Notes under the pieces: generated by a model
What the model was told of the DNA's origin: nothing
The model's input: only the letters and a program-made list of their open reading frames with translations
Databases searched by the model: none
DNA from: Tenacibaculum soleae
GTDB lineage: Bacteria > Bacteroidota > Bacteroidia > Flavobacteriales > Flavobacteriaceae
Assembly (NCBI RefSeq): GCF_001693415.1
Contig: NZ_MAKX01000001.1
Span: forward strand, 1,196,047 to 1,260,046
Reading direction: 5' to 3'
DNA length: 64,000 nucleotides
Shown here: piece by piece, positions 9,428 through 18,499 of the stretch
How the letters are laid out: each line of letters starts with the position of its first letter
Numbering within the stretch: position 1 is the stretch's first letter
Program-made: the position numbers and the translations under genes

Positions 9428-11037
9428 AAAAATTATTATTACTTTTTGTAATTTCAATAGCTGTTGTTTCTTGTAAACAACAAGAAAAAGTAGATTTAAT
9501 AGTTGCAAATGCAAATGTGTATACAGTAAATTCAAATTTTGATAAAGCAGAAAGTTTTGCTGTAAAAGAGGGTAAGTTTATAGCTGTTGGAACAAACAAA
9601 GAAATTCAAGAAAAATATGCTGCATTAAAAACAATTGATGCCAAAAATAAAGCGGTATATCCTGGTTTTATAGATGGACATTGTCATTTTTACGGATTAG
9701 GTTTACAGCAGCAAAAAGTGAACTTAGTAGGAACAAAAAGTTACGATGAAGTATTACAGAAGTTAGTTGCATTTCAGAAAGAAAAAAGTACGAATTTTAT
9801 TACAGGTCGTGGTTGGGATCAAAATGATTGGGAAGTAAAAGAATTTCCAACCAAAGAAAAATTAGACGCTTTATTTCCTGAAACTCCCGTGGCAATTCGT
9901 AGAATTGACGGACATGCAATGTTGGTAAATCAAACAGCTATTAATTTAGCAGGAATCACTATTAATACTAAAATTGATGGAGGTGAATTTGTCAAAAAAG
10001 AAGGACAACTTACAGGTGTTTTAATAGATAATGCAATGAATTTTATTAAAGTTCCAAAACCGAATAAACAAGAACAAATCCAAGCTCTAAAAGATGCTGA
10101 GAAAATTTGTTTTGATTTAGGTTTAACAACTGTTGATGATGCAGGACTAGATAAACAAGTTATTGAATTGATAGATAGTTTGCAGCAAACAGGCGATTTA
10201 AAAATGCGTATTTACGCAATGATTTCTAACAATAAAGAAAACTTAGATTACTACCTGAATAAAGGTATTATTAAAACAGATAGGTTACATGTTCGTTCGG
10301 TTAAAGTGTATGCAGATGGAGCTTTAGGTTCGCGAGGAGCTGCTTTAAAGGATGCATATGCTGATAAAAAAGGACATTTTGGTGCTTTGGTAAACTCGTA
10401 TGATGATCTTCAGCGTTTAGCAAAAAGAATTGCTACTTCAGAGTATCAAATGAATACGCACGCCATAGGAGATTCAGCAAATTATGTAATGCTTAATACG
10501 TACAATAAAGTGTTGAAAAATAAAGAAAATCGCCGTTGGAGAATTGAACATGCTCAAATTGTAGCTTTAAAAGATTTTCATCATTTTAAAAACATTTTGC
10601 CATCAATTCAACCAACACATGCTACCAGTGATATGTATTGGGCTGAAGATCGTGTAGGAGCAGCAAGAATTAAAGGTGCTTATGCTTATAATGATTTATT
10701 GAAACAATACGGTAAAGTTGCTTTAGGAACTGATTTCCCTATTGAAAACGTAAGTCCGTTATATACCTATTATGCAGCAACTATAAGAAAAGATTTAAAA
10801 GGGTATCCTGAAAAAGGATATCAAATGAATAATGCTTTATCAAGAGAAAATGCTTTAAAAGGGATGACTATTTGGAATGCTTTTGCTAATTTTGAAGAAG
10901 CTGAAAAAGGAAGCATCGAAGTTGGTAAACTTGCCGATTTTATCACCTTAGAAAATGATATTGTAACTGTTGCAGGTAACAAAATTCCGAATACAAAAGT
11001 TTTAGCAACGTATGTAAGTGGCGAAAAAGTAAATTAA
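9424..11037 (+). CDS. YtcJ-like amidohydrolase lipoprotein
   Basis: A 537-residue metal-dependent amidohydrolase of the YtcJ/Amidohydro_3 type. A lipobox (VVSC, Cys 18) makes it a lipoprotein. It has the metal-binding DGHCHFYG motif near residue 84, a central GALGSRGAALKDAY segment, NTHAIGD near 345, WRIEHAQI near 375 and the final metal Asp in ALGTDFPIE near 435. The substrate is unknown; the family hydrolyses amide or amine bonds in diverse small molecules. It overlaps the preceding DoxX gene by 4 bases, so translation is probably coupled. Confidence 0.85.
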   Translation: MKKLLLLFVISIAVVSCKQQEKVDLIVANANVYTVNSNFDKAESFAVKEGKFIAVGTNKEIQEKYAALKTIDAKNKAVYPGFIDGHCHFYGLGLQQQKVNLVGTKSYDEVLQKLVAFQKEKSTNFITGRGWDQNDWEVKEFPTKEKLDALFPETPVAIRRIDGHAMLVNQTAINLAGITINTKIDGGEFVKKEGQLTGVLIDNAMNFIKVPKPNKQEQIQALKDAEKICFDLGLTTVDDAGLDKQVIELIDSLQQTGDLKMRIYAMISNNKENLDYYLNKGIIKTDRLHVRSVKVYADGALGSRGAALKDAYADKKGHFGALVNSYDDLQRLAKRIATSEYQMNTHAIGDSANYVMLNTYNKVLKNKENRRWRIEHAQIVALKDFHHFKNILPSIQPTHATSDMYWAEDRVGAARIKGAYAYNDLLKQYGKVALGTDFPIENVSPLYTYYAATIRKDLKGYPEKGYQMNNALSRENALKGMTIWNAFANFEEAEKGSIEVGKLADFITLENDIVTVAGNKIPNTKVLATYVSGEKVN

Positions 11038-11062
11038 TCAAATTATAAAACGAACCCCTTTT

Positions 11063-11509
11063 ATGAAAATGTATTTTTATATAGTATTAGTAGCATTATT
11101 TATGTCATGTAGTAGTGACGATGATATTAATTATGACGCCAAAAATGAAGCAGATATTGTTAAATATATTGCTGATAATAATTTATCAGCAACTAAAAGC
11201 AATTCAGGGTTGTATTATATTATAAGTAGCGAAGGTAATGGAACAAGACCAACAGTAACATCAAATGTGAAAGTAGCTTATAAAGGTTATTTTTTAAATG
11301 GAGATATTTTTGATCAAAATACAGCAGGAGTTGAATTTAACTTACAAGAAGTTATTAAAGGGTGGACAGAAGGAATTACATATTTTAAAGAAGGAGGTAA
11401 GGGTGTTTTATTGGTTCCATCAAAATTAGGATACGGAAGTAATGGAAGGTCTGGAATACCTGGTGGATCGGTTTTAATTTTTGATATTAACTTGTTAGAG
11501 GTAAATTAA
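11063..11509 (+). CDS. FKBP-type peptidyl-prolyl isomerase lipoprotein
   Basis: A 148-residue lipoprotein (MSCSSDDD lipobox, Cys 16) with a C-terminal FKBP domain. VKVAYKGYFLNGDIFDQN, WTEGITYFKEGGKG and PSKLGYGSNGRSGIPGGSVLIFDINLLEV are the standard FKBP strands with conserved Tyr, Phe, Asp and Ile positions. It would speed proline isomerisation during folding in the periplasm. It lies 25 bases after the amidohydrolase and is followed by a hairpin terminator at 11527-11563, so it is likely the last gene of this operon. Confidence 0.9.
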   Translation: MKMYFYIVLVALFMSCSSDDDINYDAKNEADIVKYIADNNLSATKSNSGLYYIISSEGNGTRPTVTSNVKVAYKGYFLNGDIFDQNTAGVEFNLQEVIKGWTEGITYFKEGGKGVLLVPSKLGYGSNGRSGIPGGSVLIFDINLLEVN

Positions 11510-11526
11510 AAAGTAGTAACTTTTTT

Positions 11527-11563
11527 AAACACGTTAAATAATTATTGTTTAACGTGTTTTTTT
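11527..11563 (+). terminator. Terminator after the FKBP gene
   Basis: AAACACGTTAAA pairs with TTTAACGTGTTT around a short AT-rich loop and is followed by TTTT, closing the M28-to-FKBP operon. Confidence 0.85.
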
Positions 11564-11628
11564 ATACATAAAAATGCATCTTTTTTTATGTTAAAAAGTC
11601 TACTATATGAATTTAAAATATAAATATC

Positions 11629-11733
11629 ATGAAATATAAAAATCAATGTACGTGCAATTGTGATGGTTGTAAAACGGGAAATTGTTCAAATTGTACTTGC
11701 GAAAGCTGTTCATGTAACAATTGCAACTGTTAA
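11629..11733 (+). CDS. Cysteine-rich metallothionein-like peptide (34 residues)
   Basis: A short ORF from ATG 11629 to TAA 11733 encodes 34 residues, 11 of them Cys (positions 7, 9, 11, 14, 19, 22, 24, 27, 29, 32 and 34), arranged as repeated CxC and CxxC pairs in a Asn/Ser/Thr background. It has no aromatic residue after Tyr 3. This is the composition of a metallothionein, binding several d10 metal ions such as Zn, Cu or Cd through thiolates. It has no signal peptide, so it is cytoplasmic. It is bounded by a terminator on each side and precedes a SigZ-type sigma factor that also has a Cys tail. The function is inferred from composition only. Confidence 0.72.
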   Translation: MKYKNQCTCNCDGCKTGNCSNCTCESCSCNNCNC

Positions 11734-11753
11734 ACAACAAGTTTGTTAACTAT

Positions 11754-11797
11754 AACAGAAATTATTCTTAAATTTATAAGGAATAATTTCTGTTTTT
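11754..11797 (+). terminator. Strong hairpin terminator between the Cys-rich peptide and sigZ
   Basis: AACAGAAATTATTC pairs perfectly with GAATAATTTCTGTT, followed by TTTATTT. It ends 14 bases before the sigZ start codon. It ends the short Cys-peptide transcript and would limit read-through into sigZ, or act as an attenuator. Confidence 0.85.
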
Positions 11798-11810
11798 ATT
11801 TCAATATAAA

Positions 11811-12338
11811 ATGACAACAAATCAAGTTTGGACACAATATGCAGATGATGTTAAATACTTTATTTTAAGTAAGGTAAAAGATGTTGCGATAGCAGATGAT
11901 ATTTTGCAAGACACTTTTATAAAAATACATACCAAATTGCATGTTACGAAGTTGAAATCGTGGATTTTTACCATTGCCAGAAATACTATGATGGATTATT
12001 TTAAAACTACAAATAAAACTTTTGAATTGGCTGGTTTCGAAACTGAAACAAAAATAGAAGAACAAGAACATACTGAAAAAGATTGCTTACAAGGCATCTT
12101 ACAAAACTTACCTAAAATATATCGAGATCCTTTGTTTTTATCTGATATTAAAGGCTTGAAGCAACAAGAGGTTGCCGATATTTTAAAACAAAGTTTATCA
12201 ACAACAAAATCACAAATTCAACGCGCTCGTAGATTGATGGCAAAAGGATTTATGGATTGTTGCGGCTTTGTATTAAATGAAGAGGGCAAGCTTGTTGGAG
12301 AGGTTCAGGACAAGGGTGATTGTAAAGTATGTAGATAA
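11811..12338 (+). CDS. sigZ: ECF-type sigma factor, SigZ-like, with Cys-rich tail
   Basis: A 175-residue sigma-70 family ECF factor. Region 2 includes ADDILQDTFIKIHTKL (residues about 23-38) and LKSWIFTIARNTMMDYF; region 4 includes PLFLSDIKGLKQQEVADIL and the helix-turn-helix. It resembles B. subtilis SigZ. The C-terminus adds DCCGFV and DCKVCR, so four cysteines lie in the last 30 residues; this could bind metal or sense thiol state. No anti-sigma gene is adjacent. The target promoters are unknown; the neighbouring Cys-rich peptide and lipoprotein are natural candidates. Confidence 0.85.
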   Translation: MTTNQVWTQYADDVKYFILSKVKDVAIADDILQDTFIKIHTKLHVTKLKSWIFTIARNTMMDYFKTTNKTFELAGFETETKIEEQEHTEKDCLQGILQNLPKIYRDPLFLSDIKGLKQQEVADILKQSLSTTKSQIQRARRLMAKGFMDCCGFVLNEEGKLVGEVQDKGDCKVCR

Positions 12339-12394
12339 ATAAAGTAATGATTTAATGTTTTTGTTAATTTTGATTAAAATAAAAATATAAAAAA

Positions 12395-13216
12395 ATGAAA
12401 ATTAGCTTAGTACTTAATATTGTTTTAGCCTTTGTTTTAGTTTCGTGTAAAAATCAAGAAAATAAAATAAATAAACAGGCACCTAATCAAAATCAGGTAG
12501 AGTTTAAAAATAAAGGACATAAACTAGTTTATCAAATGATAAAAAAAGTAGGAGACTATGATGTGCTTTATAATAAAAAAGATGTTGCATATACATATAC
12601 TTATAAAACACCTAAAGGTGAGATAGATGTATCTACTGAGAAGTATATTTTCGAGGGGGAATTGTCATACGGTAGATATAAAAAACATGAAAGAACGTTG
12701 CCTAATCTAGAAGGTCAAATAGAGCAAGGTTATGACGGAAGTAAGTTTTGGTTAAAGAATAATGGAAAAATAGTAAAAGATTCTGTCGCATTAAAAAGAG
12801 TTGCTTTTAATAGGCCTACCAATTATTATTGGTTTACCATGATGCAAAAGTTATTAGATCCAGGTGTGAGGTATAAATTTATTAAAGAAGAGTTTATCGG
12901 TAAAATAAAATACGATGTTGTTAAGATTACATTTGAGTCTGAAAACAATGAGGCAAAAGATATTTATCAACTTTATATAAATCAGCAAACAAAGTTAGTT
13001 GATCAATTTTTATTTACCGTTATGGACTTTGGGAAAACAGAACCTTTTTTAATGGAATTGAAATATGAAAATATTGAAGGGTTATTAATACCAACAAAAC
13101 GTAGGTATAAAAGTTCTAATTGGAATGCAGAGGTAACAAAAAAACCATGGATATTAGTTGATTGGTCAGATATTAAATTTAATAATAATTTAAGTAAACT
13201 TGAGTTTGAACAATAA
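12395..13216 (+). CDS. Exported lipoprotein, DUF6503-like
   Basis: A 273-residue lipoprotein (signal peptide with lipobox LVSC, Cys 18). The mature part reads as beta-rich: repeated FWLKNNGK, YKFIKEEFIGKIKYDVVKITF and LFTVMDFGK-type strands ending in a W-rich sheet. The pattern recalls DUF6503 or outer-membrane lipoprotein-sorting-like folds; the family is a guess. It starts 56 bases after sigZ, so it may share its transcript or be a target of it. The function is unknown. Confidence 0.6.
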   Translation: MKISLVLNIVLAFVLVSCKNQENKINKQAPNQNQVEFKNKGHKLVYQMIKKVGDYDVLYNKKDVAYTYTYKTPKGEIDVSTEKYIFEGELSYGRYKKHERTLPNLEGQIEQGYDGSKFWLKNNGKIVKDSVALKRVAFNRPTNYYWFTMMQKLLDPGVRYKFIKEEFIGKIKYDVVKITFESENNEAKDIYQLYINQQTKLVDQFLFTVMDFGKTEPFLMELKYENIEGLLIPTKRRYKSSNWNAEVTKKPWILVDWSDIKFNNNLSKLEFEQ

Positions 13217-13303
13217 ATTTTAATGTTTTAAAAGTTAAAGTATTCATAATTTTTATAAAAAAAAATGTGAATGCTTTAATTTCGTTTGTATAAAATCAAA
13301 CAG

Positions 13304-16300
13304 ATGTCTAAAAAAATTCTATTCCTATTCGCAATGCTATTTAGTTTTGGTATTGCAATTTCGCAAAATTCTTTAATTCGAAAACCAGCTATAAGTAATG
13401 ATGGTTCACAAATGGCTTTCAGTTATCATGGCGATATTTGGTCATATAATTTTAGGAATAAACAGGCAAAAAGATTAACAATTCATAAAGGGTACGAAAG
13501 CAATCCGGTGTGGAATATTAACGATACCGAAATCGCATTTTCATCAAACAGAAAAGGAAATGATAATGTGTTTACAACGACTCTTAATGGAGGAGTGCCA
13601 AAACAACTAACGTATTATCCAACAGCAAATATTCCTACCGATTGGACATCAAAAGGTACTGTTGTATTTACCACAGGAAGAGTTTATCGTGGCCCAGAAT
13701 GGGATAAGCAAATGTATACGGTAAATGAAAAAGGAGGTACGCCACAACGATTATTAACAGCTTATGGTGAGTTAGCTTCGGTTTCTCCTAACGGTAAATT
13801 AATTGCGTTTACTAAAGGAGCTTGTCGTATTGCTCGTGAAGATTATTCAGGTTCTGCACAAAGAGATATTTGGATTTACAACACAGATACAAAAAAGTAT
13901 AATCAAATTACTACAAGTAATAAAAACGATCATTCGCCTAAATGGGATGCTGCTGGTAATTTATATTATATCGGCGCAAAAAGTGGACGTTATAACGTAT
14001 ATAAACAAGCAATCTCATCAAACGGAACAGCTAATGGAAACGCAACACAGTTAACATCAGAGAAAAAAGATGGAGTTAGAGAGTTTTCAGTAAGTAATAA
14101 CGGAACGTTTATTTATTTAAGCGGTGTAAATTTGTTTAAAGTTGAAAATGGTTCGAAACAAAAAATAAGCTTAAATCTTTCTTCGGATAATCGATTTGAA
14201 GAAGAAATAACAAAAACAGTTTCAAACGGAATTAGCAGTTACGCGGTTTCTCCTAACGGAAAAAGTATCGCACTTGAAATTAACGGTGAAATTTTTGTAA
14301 AAGAAAACAATAAAGAAAAGAAGCGCTCTAATAATGTAAGTAAGCATTTGTTTAGAGATCGTAATCCGCAATGGATAAATGATAAAACAGTTGTTTTTTC
14401 TTCAGATAGGAACGGAGTTTATCAGTTGTATAGTGTAGTTTCTACAGATACATTAGTTGGTTTACATCGTAGTTTAAAAACAAGGGTGACGAAATTAACA
14501 AGCCATAAAGAAGATGTAATGGGGTCGTTAGTTTCACCTGACGGAAAAAAAATAGCTTATCAAGTTGGTCGAGGAATTTTAATGATTGCTGATATTAAAG
14601 GTGGAAAAATTGTAAATGCTAAAGAATATTCTAATTCTTGGGCGGCAGCAGAAGGTGTTTCTTGGAGTCCAGACAGTAAATATATAGCATATTCTCAAGA
14701 AGATTTAAATTTTGATAGTGAAATATTTATCCAATCGATTGCTGATAAATCTACAAAAATGAATGTTTCTATGCATCCACGTAGTGATGCGAATCCGGTT
14801 TGGAGTGCAGATGGTAAAAAATTAGCATTTTTATCGAACAGAAGCGGAATGAACTATGATGTTTGGATGGTTTGGTTAGATAAAACCGATTGGGAAAAAT
14901 CGAAAATTGATCACGAAGAAGGAACTTACTATCCTGAGAAAAAAGAAAAAAAGACTAGTAAATCTGATAAAAAGAATAAGAAGAAAAAAACAGTTCTTGT
15001 TAAGATAGATCAGGATAAAATTTATGATCGTTTGGTACAAGTAACTTCTTTACAAGATAATGAGTATAGCCCAATGTTTAGTGCTGATAGTAAATTTATT
15101 TACTTTTCAGCAACAAATCCAGCTAACAAAAAAAGAAGTACTTACAAAGTGAAATGGGACGGAAGTAAGCCAAAAGCTATAAAAAGTGTAAGCGGAGCAA
15201 GAGGGATATCAGAAAATAAAGGAAAAGTTTATTTTACTTCAAAAGGTCGTTTAAATCAACTAGATACAAAATCAGATAAAGTAACAAAATTACCACATTC
15301 GGCTACGTATACAAAAAATACTAAAAAAGAATACGAGCAAGTTTTTGAAGAAGGGATACGTGTTTTAACTGCAGGTTTTTACGATCCAGAATTTCACGGT
15401 TATGATTGGAATAGTTTGGTGAAAAAGTATAGGCCATGGGTTTTATCAGCTACAACTCATCAAGATTATACTTATATGTATAATTTATTATTAGGACAGT
15501 TAAACGCGAGTCATATGGGATATAGAGGTGCTGCGCCAAGAAATATTAATGATAAAGTTGGTTTACTAGGTTTAGATGTTGTAAACACGAAAGGTGGCGT
15601 AAAAGTGAATTATATTTTACAAAATACGGTTGCAGATAAATCGAAAAGTACTTTAAAAGTAGGAGATGTTATTACAGCTGTAAATGGAAATAAAATAGCT
15701 AAAAATACTAACTTTTATCAACTATTAAAAAATACACAAGGTAACGAAGTGTTATTAAGTTTAAAAAACGGTAAAGATGTGGTGTTAAGACCACAACGAT
15801 CTATTAGGAGTCAACAGTATGAAGCTTGGATAACTTCTCGTAAAAAACTAGTTGATGAATACTCAAACGGGCAATTAGGATATATTCATATACAAGGAAT
15901 GAATATGCCAAGTTTTGAGCGTTTTGAGCGTGAATTAAAAGCTAGTGGATACGGAAAAAAAGGAATTGTAATTGATGTGCGTTATAATGGCGGTGGATGG
16001 ACTACCGATCGATTAATGGCTGTTTTAAATGTAGATCAGCATGCCTATACAGTACCAAGAGGAGCCGCTAAAAGTTTAAAGAATAATAAAAAATTTACTA
16101 AAAATTATCCGTTTAACGAACGTGCAATTTTATCAGTAAATACAAAGCCAGTTGTTGCTTTGTGTAACGAAAATAGTTATTCGAATGCTGAGATTTTTTC
16201 TCATGCATTTAAAAACTTGGGTTTAGGTAAATTAGTAGGGCAACCTACATTTGGAGCCGTAGTTTCTACTGGTTCAGCAAGATTACAAAATGGGTCTATC

Positions 16301-16468
16301 CGTATGCCGTTTAGAGCTTGGTTTGTTAAAAAATCAGGAAAGAATATGGAAAATGAAGCACCAGCTGTTCCAGATTATTTAGTGAAAAATGCTCCAGGTT
16401 GGAAAGAAAGAGGAGAGGATGCGCAATTACTGAAAGCTGTTGAGGTTTTATTACAAGATATAAAGTAA
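13304..16468 (+). CDS. Tricorn-like S41 peptidase with beta-propeller
   Basis: A 1054-residue exported protease. The start is set at ATG 13304 (MSKKILFLFA) because a signal peptide ending ISQ follows; the frame extends to a TTG at 13286. N-terminal PD40/WD40-like propeller blades occupy about residues 20-560 (for example SPNGKLIAF, SPDSKYIAYS, WSADGKKLAF). There is then a Lys-rich linker, a PDZ domain near 760-840 and the S41 catalytic region with RYNGGGWTTD near 900 and the nucleophile-region motif NSYSNAEIF near 960. Tricorn-type enzymes degrade peptides; here it is secreted or periplasmic. Confidence 0.9.
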   Translation: MSKKILFLFAMLFSFGIAISQNSLIRKPAISNDGSQMAFSYHGDIWSYNFRNKQAKRLTIHKGYESNPVWNINDTEIAFSSNRKGNDNVFTTTLNGGVPKQLTYYPTANIPTDWTSKGTVVFTTGRVYRGPEWDKQMYTVNEKGGTPQRLLTAYGELASVSPNGKLIAFTKGACRIAREDYSGSAQRDIWIYNTDTKKYNQITTSNKNDHSPKWDAAGNLYYIGAKSGRYNVYKQAISSNGTANGNATQLTSEKKDGVREFSVSNNGTFIYLSGVNLFKVENGSKQKISLNLSSDNRFEEEITKTVSNGISSYAVSPNGKSIALEINGEIFVKENNKEKKRSNNVSKHLFRDRNPQWINDKTVVFSSDRNGVYQLYSVVSTDTLVGLHRSLKTRVTKLTSHKEDVMGSLVSPDGKKIAYQVGRGILMIADIKGGKIVNAKEYSNSWAAAEGVSWSPDSKYIAYSQEDLNFDSEIFIQSIADKSTKMNVSMHPRSDANPVWSADGKKLAFLSNRSGMNYDVWMVWLDKTDWEKSKIDHEEGTYYPEKKEKKTSKSDKKNKKKKTVLVKIDQDKIYDRLVQVTSLQDNEYSPMFSADSKFIYFSATNPANKKRSTYKVKWDGSKPKAIKSVSGARGISENKGKVYFTSKGRLNQLDTKSDKVTKLPHSATYTKNTKKEYEQVFEEGIRVLTAGFYDPEFHGYDWNSLVKKYRPWVLSATTHQDYTYMYNLLLGQLNASHMGYRGAAPRNINDKVGLLGLDVVNTKGGVKVNYILQNTVADKSKSTLKVGDVITAVNGNKIAKNTNFYQLLKNTQGNEVLLSLKNGKDVVLRPQRSIRSQQYEAWITSRKKLVDEYSNGQLGYIHIQGMNMPSFERFERELKASGYGKKGIVIDVRYNGGGWTTDRLMAVLNVDQHAYTVPRGAAKSLKNNKKFTKNYPFNERAILSVNTKPVVALCNENSYSNAEIFSHAFKNLGLGKLVGQPTFGAVVSTGSARLQNGSIRMPFRAWFVKKSGKNMENEAPAVPDYLVKNAPGWKERGEDAQLLKAVEVLLQDIK

Positions 16469-16495
16469 GATAATTTTAATAGTAAATAATTAACG

Positions 16496-16536
16496 AAACC
16501 TGAACAATTTTAAAAAGATTGTTCAGGTTTTTGTTT
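16496..16536 (+). terminator. Terminator after the tricorn-like gene
   Basis: AAACCTGAACAAT pairs with ATTGTTCAGGTTT and is followed by a T-rich tract. Confidence 0.85.
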
Positions 16537-16592
16537 TAAAATTGTTCGATGAATAGGTGAAAACCTGTTTTTTATAATTGTATTGTTTTTAT

Positions 16593-16624
16593 TTTGTTGT
16601 AATTCAGATAATTATGTATATTTA
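16593..16624 (+). promoter_or_regulatory. Promoter of the 65-residue gene
   Basis: TTTG (16593-16596), a 20-base spacer, then TATATTTA (16617-16624), one mismatch from TAnnTTTG. The spacing fits the Bacteroidota -33/-7 pattern. The start codon is at 16648, giving a leader of about 17 bases. Confidence 0.6.
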
Positions 16625-16647
16625 GGTTCCGTTAAACTAAAGTAATA

Positions 16648-16845
16648 ATGTCAAGAATTAATCAATTACAGCGTTATAGAGAACATCTTGAAGAGAGGTA
16701 TCGTAAATTGGTTGAAAGAGCTAATGATTACAAGTATGAAGATGAGTGCAAAAGCGATCGTTCGGCTTTTAAAGCAATGCGTATACTAGAAAAATTAAAT
16801 AAAGTAAGGTACTTAGATAAAGATTTTTCAAATACTACGATGTAA
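16648..16845 (+). CDS. Small hypothetical protein (65 residues), helical and charged
   Basis: MSRINQLQRYREHLEERYRK opens a predicted all-helical protein rich in Arg, Glu and Lys with no signal or membrane segment. I do not recognise a named family. It has its own promoter-like sequence upstream and a clear ATG, which supports it being real. Its last 18 bases overlap the 3' end of the converging substrate-binding-protein gene. Confidence 0.65.
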   Translation: MSRINQLQRYREHLEERYRKLVERANDYKYEDECKSDRSAFKAMRILEKLNKVRYLDKDFSNTTM

Positions 16846-17619
16846 TTGTATAAAATAATCAAAGGCTTTTAATAACCTGCTTCCATACCACGAAAACATT
16901 TCGCCATCAACTAAAATAGTTTGTGAGTTTTTGTAGTAGTTAGATATTTCGCTAATATGTTTTTCTTTAAAAGGATAAGGCTCAGAAGAAAGTAAGATGA
17001 AATCCAGCGTATCGTTTTTATTTATTTTGTCTAAGTTAATTTCAGGATAACGTTGTTTGTTGCTGTATATATTTTTAAAATTGTTTAGTTCTAATAAATG
17101 ATTGATAAATGTATTATTACCTGCAACCATCCACGGATTTCTCCAAATAAAATAAGCTACCTTTTTTTCTTTAGTGTTTTTAATAAATTGTTGAAAATTA
17201 CTGATTTCAATATCTAGCTTTTTAACAATATTTTCAGCTGCTGTTTTACAAGAAAGAATTTCCCCATACTGAATGATGAGTTCTTTAGAATCATCAAGTG
17301 TAAAAATATCAGAAACATGAGTTGTAGCAATTTGTTTGCATGCTTCAACAATTTCTTTGGTGTTTTCTTCTTTATTACAAAGAATAATATCAGGCTTTAG
17401 GGCTTTAATTTTATCAATTTTGATGTTTTTTGTGCCGCCAACAATTGTCTTTTTCTTTCTTAAATCACTAGGGTGAATACAGAATTTAGTAACACCAACA
17501 ATACTGTCTTCTAATCCCAAATCAACTAATAATTCAGTTTGACTAGGAACTAAAGAAATTATTCTTTTTGGAGTTTCTGGAATTTCAAAAACTCTATTCA
17601 TTTGGTCTTTGAACTCCAT
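16828..17619 (-). CDS. BtuF/FepB-like helical-backbone metal receptor without signal peptide
   Basis: A 263-residue protein of the ABC substrate-binding (helical backbone, cobalamin or ferric siderophore) fold: PKRIISLVPSQTELLVDLGL, GVTKFCIHPSDLRKKK, LKPDIILCNKEEN, and a C-terminal WYGSRLLKAFDYF. It has no signal peptide or lipobox, so it would stay in the cytoplasm unless processed in a non-standard way. Homologues annotated as cobalamin-binding proteins share this trait. It lies 4 bases after pyrF and is probably co-transcribed with it. The ligand is unknown. Confidence 0.75.
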   Translation of the reverse strand: MEFKDQMNRVFEIPETPKRIISLVPSQTELLVDLGLEDSIVGVTKFCIHPSDLRKKKTIVGGTKNIKIDKIKALKPDIILCNKEENTKEIVEACKQIATTHVSDIFTLDDSKELIIQYGEILSCKTAAENIVKKLDIEISNFQQFIKNTKEKKVAYFIWRNPWMVAGNNTFINHLLELNNFKNIYSNKQRYPEINLDKINKNDTLDFILLSSEPYPFKEKHISEISNYYKNSQTILVDGEMFSWYGSRLLKAFDYFIQLHRSI

Positions 17620-17623
17620 GTGT

Positions 17624-18436
17624 TTAGTTTAAAATAGCACTCATTTGCAATTGTAATTCTGTTGCTTTTGCGACAGCAGCTTCTGTAAAATCAGTATCGT
17701 TTGAAGCATAAATAATTCCACGAGATGAGTTAATTAACAGTCCTATATTTTCGCTCATTCCGTATTTGCAAACATCTTGTAAGTTTCCGCCTTGGGCACC
17801 AACACCAGGAACTAATAAAAAAGAATTAGGAATAATTTTTCTAATTTCTTTAAAATATTCAGCTTTTGTGGCACCAACAACATACATTAGATTTTCAGAA
17901 TTTTGCCAACTTTTAGAAGTTTCTAAAACCTGTTTATACACTTCTTTTCCATCAATAGATCTAGTTTGAAAATCAAACGCACCTTGGTTTGATGTTAAGG
18001 CTAACATAATGGTATGTTTATCATCAAAAGCCAAAAAAGGCTCTACAGAATCTTTACCCATATAAGGCGCAACGGTAACCGAATCAAAAGCTAAATCTTC
18101 AAAAAAAGCTTTTGCATACATGGTTGAGGTATTTCCTATATCACCACGTTTGGCATCAGCAATGGTGAAAATTTCAGGATGTTTTTCGTTAAGGTACTTG
18201 ATGGTTTTTTCTAAAGATTTCCAACCTTTAATTCCGTAAGCTTCGTAAAAAGCAGTATTTGGTTTGTAGGCAACACATAAGTGATGAGTAGCATCAATAA
18301 TTGCTTTATTAAAGGCAAAAATAGGATCTTCTTCTTGTAATAAATGTTGTGGTATTTTAGTTAAATCGACATCTAAACCGATGCATAAAAACGATTTTTT
18401 TCTTCTAATTTCGTTAACTAATTGTTGTGTAGTCAT
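17624..18436 (-). CDS. pyrF: Orotidine 5'-phosphate decarboxylase
   Basis: A 270-residue type 2 OMP decarboxylase, last step of UMP synthesis in the cytoplasm. It has [10 protein letters not shown] at the N-terminus, the catalytic [10 protein letters not shown] motif (Lys between two Asp) near residue 93, [13 protein letters not shown] near 122 and the phosphate-binding [10 protein letters not shown] near 208. The length is normal for the family. It is the first gene of a minus-strand pair with the BtuF-like gene. Confidence 0.95.
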   Translation of the reverse strand: MTTQQLVNEIRRKKSFLCIGLDVDLTKIPQHLLQEEDPIFAFNKAIIDATHHLCVAYKPNTAFYEAYGIKGWKSLEKTIKYLNEKHPEIFTIADAKRGDIGNTSTMYAKAFFEDLAFDSVTVAPYMGKDSVEPFLAFDDKHTIMLALTSNQGAFDFQTRSIDGKEVYKQVLETSKSWQNSENLMYVVGATKAEYFKEIRKIIPNSFLLVPGVGAQGGNLQDVCKYGMSENIGLLINSSRGIIYASNDTDFTEAAVAKATELQLQMSAILN

Positions 18437-18485
18437 GTGTTGTTGTAAAAGTTATGCAAAAGTACACATTTTTAACACTTTCTTT

Positions 18486-18493
18486 TATCTTTG
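18486..18493 (+). promoter_or_regulatory. -7 box directly before the permease start codon
   Basis: TATCTTTG is an exact TAnnTTTG match and ends 6 bases before the ATG at 18500. If used, the transcript would have almost no leader. No -33 TTTG is seen at 19-21 bases upstream. Confidence 0.4.
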
Positions 18494-18499
18494 TTGTAT

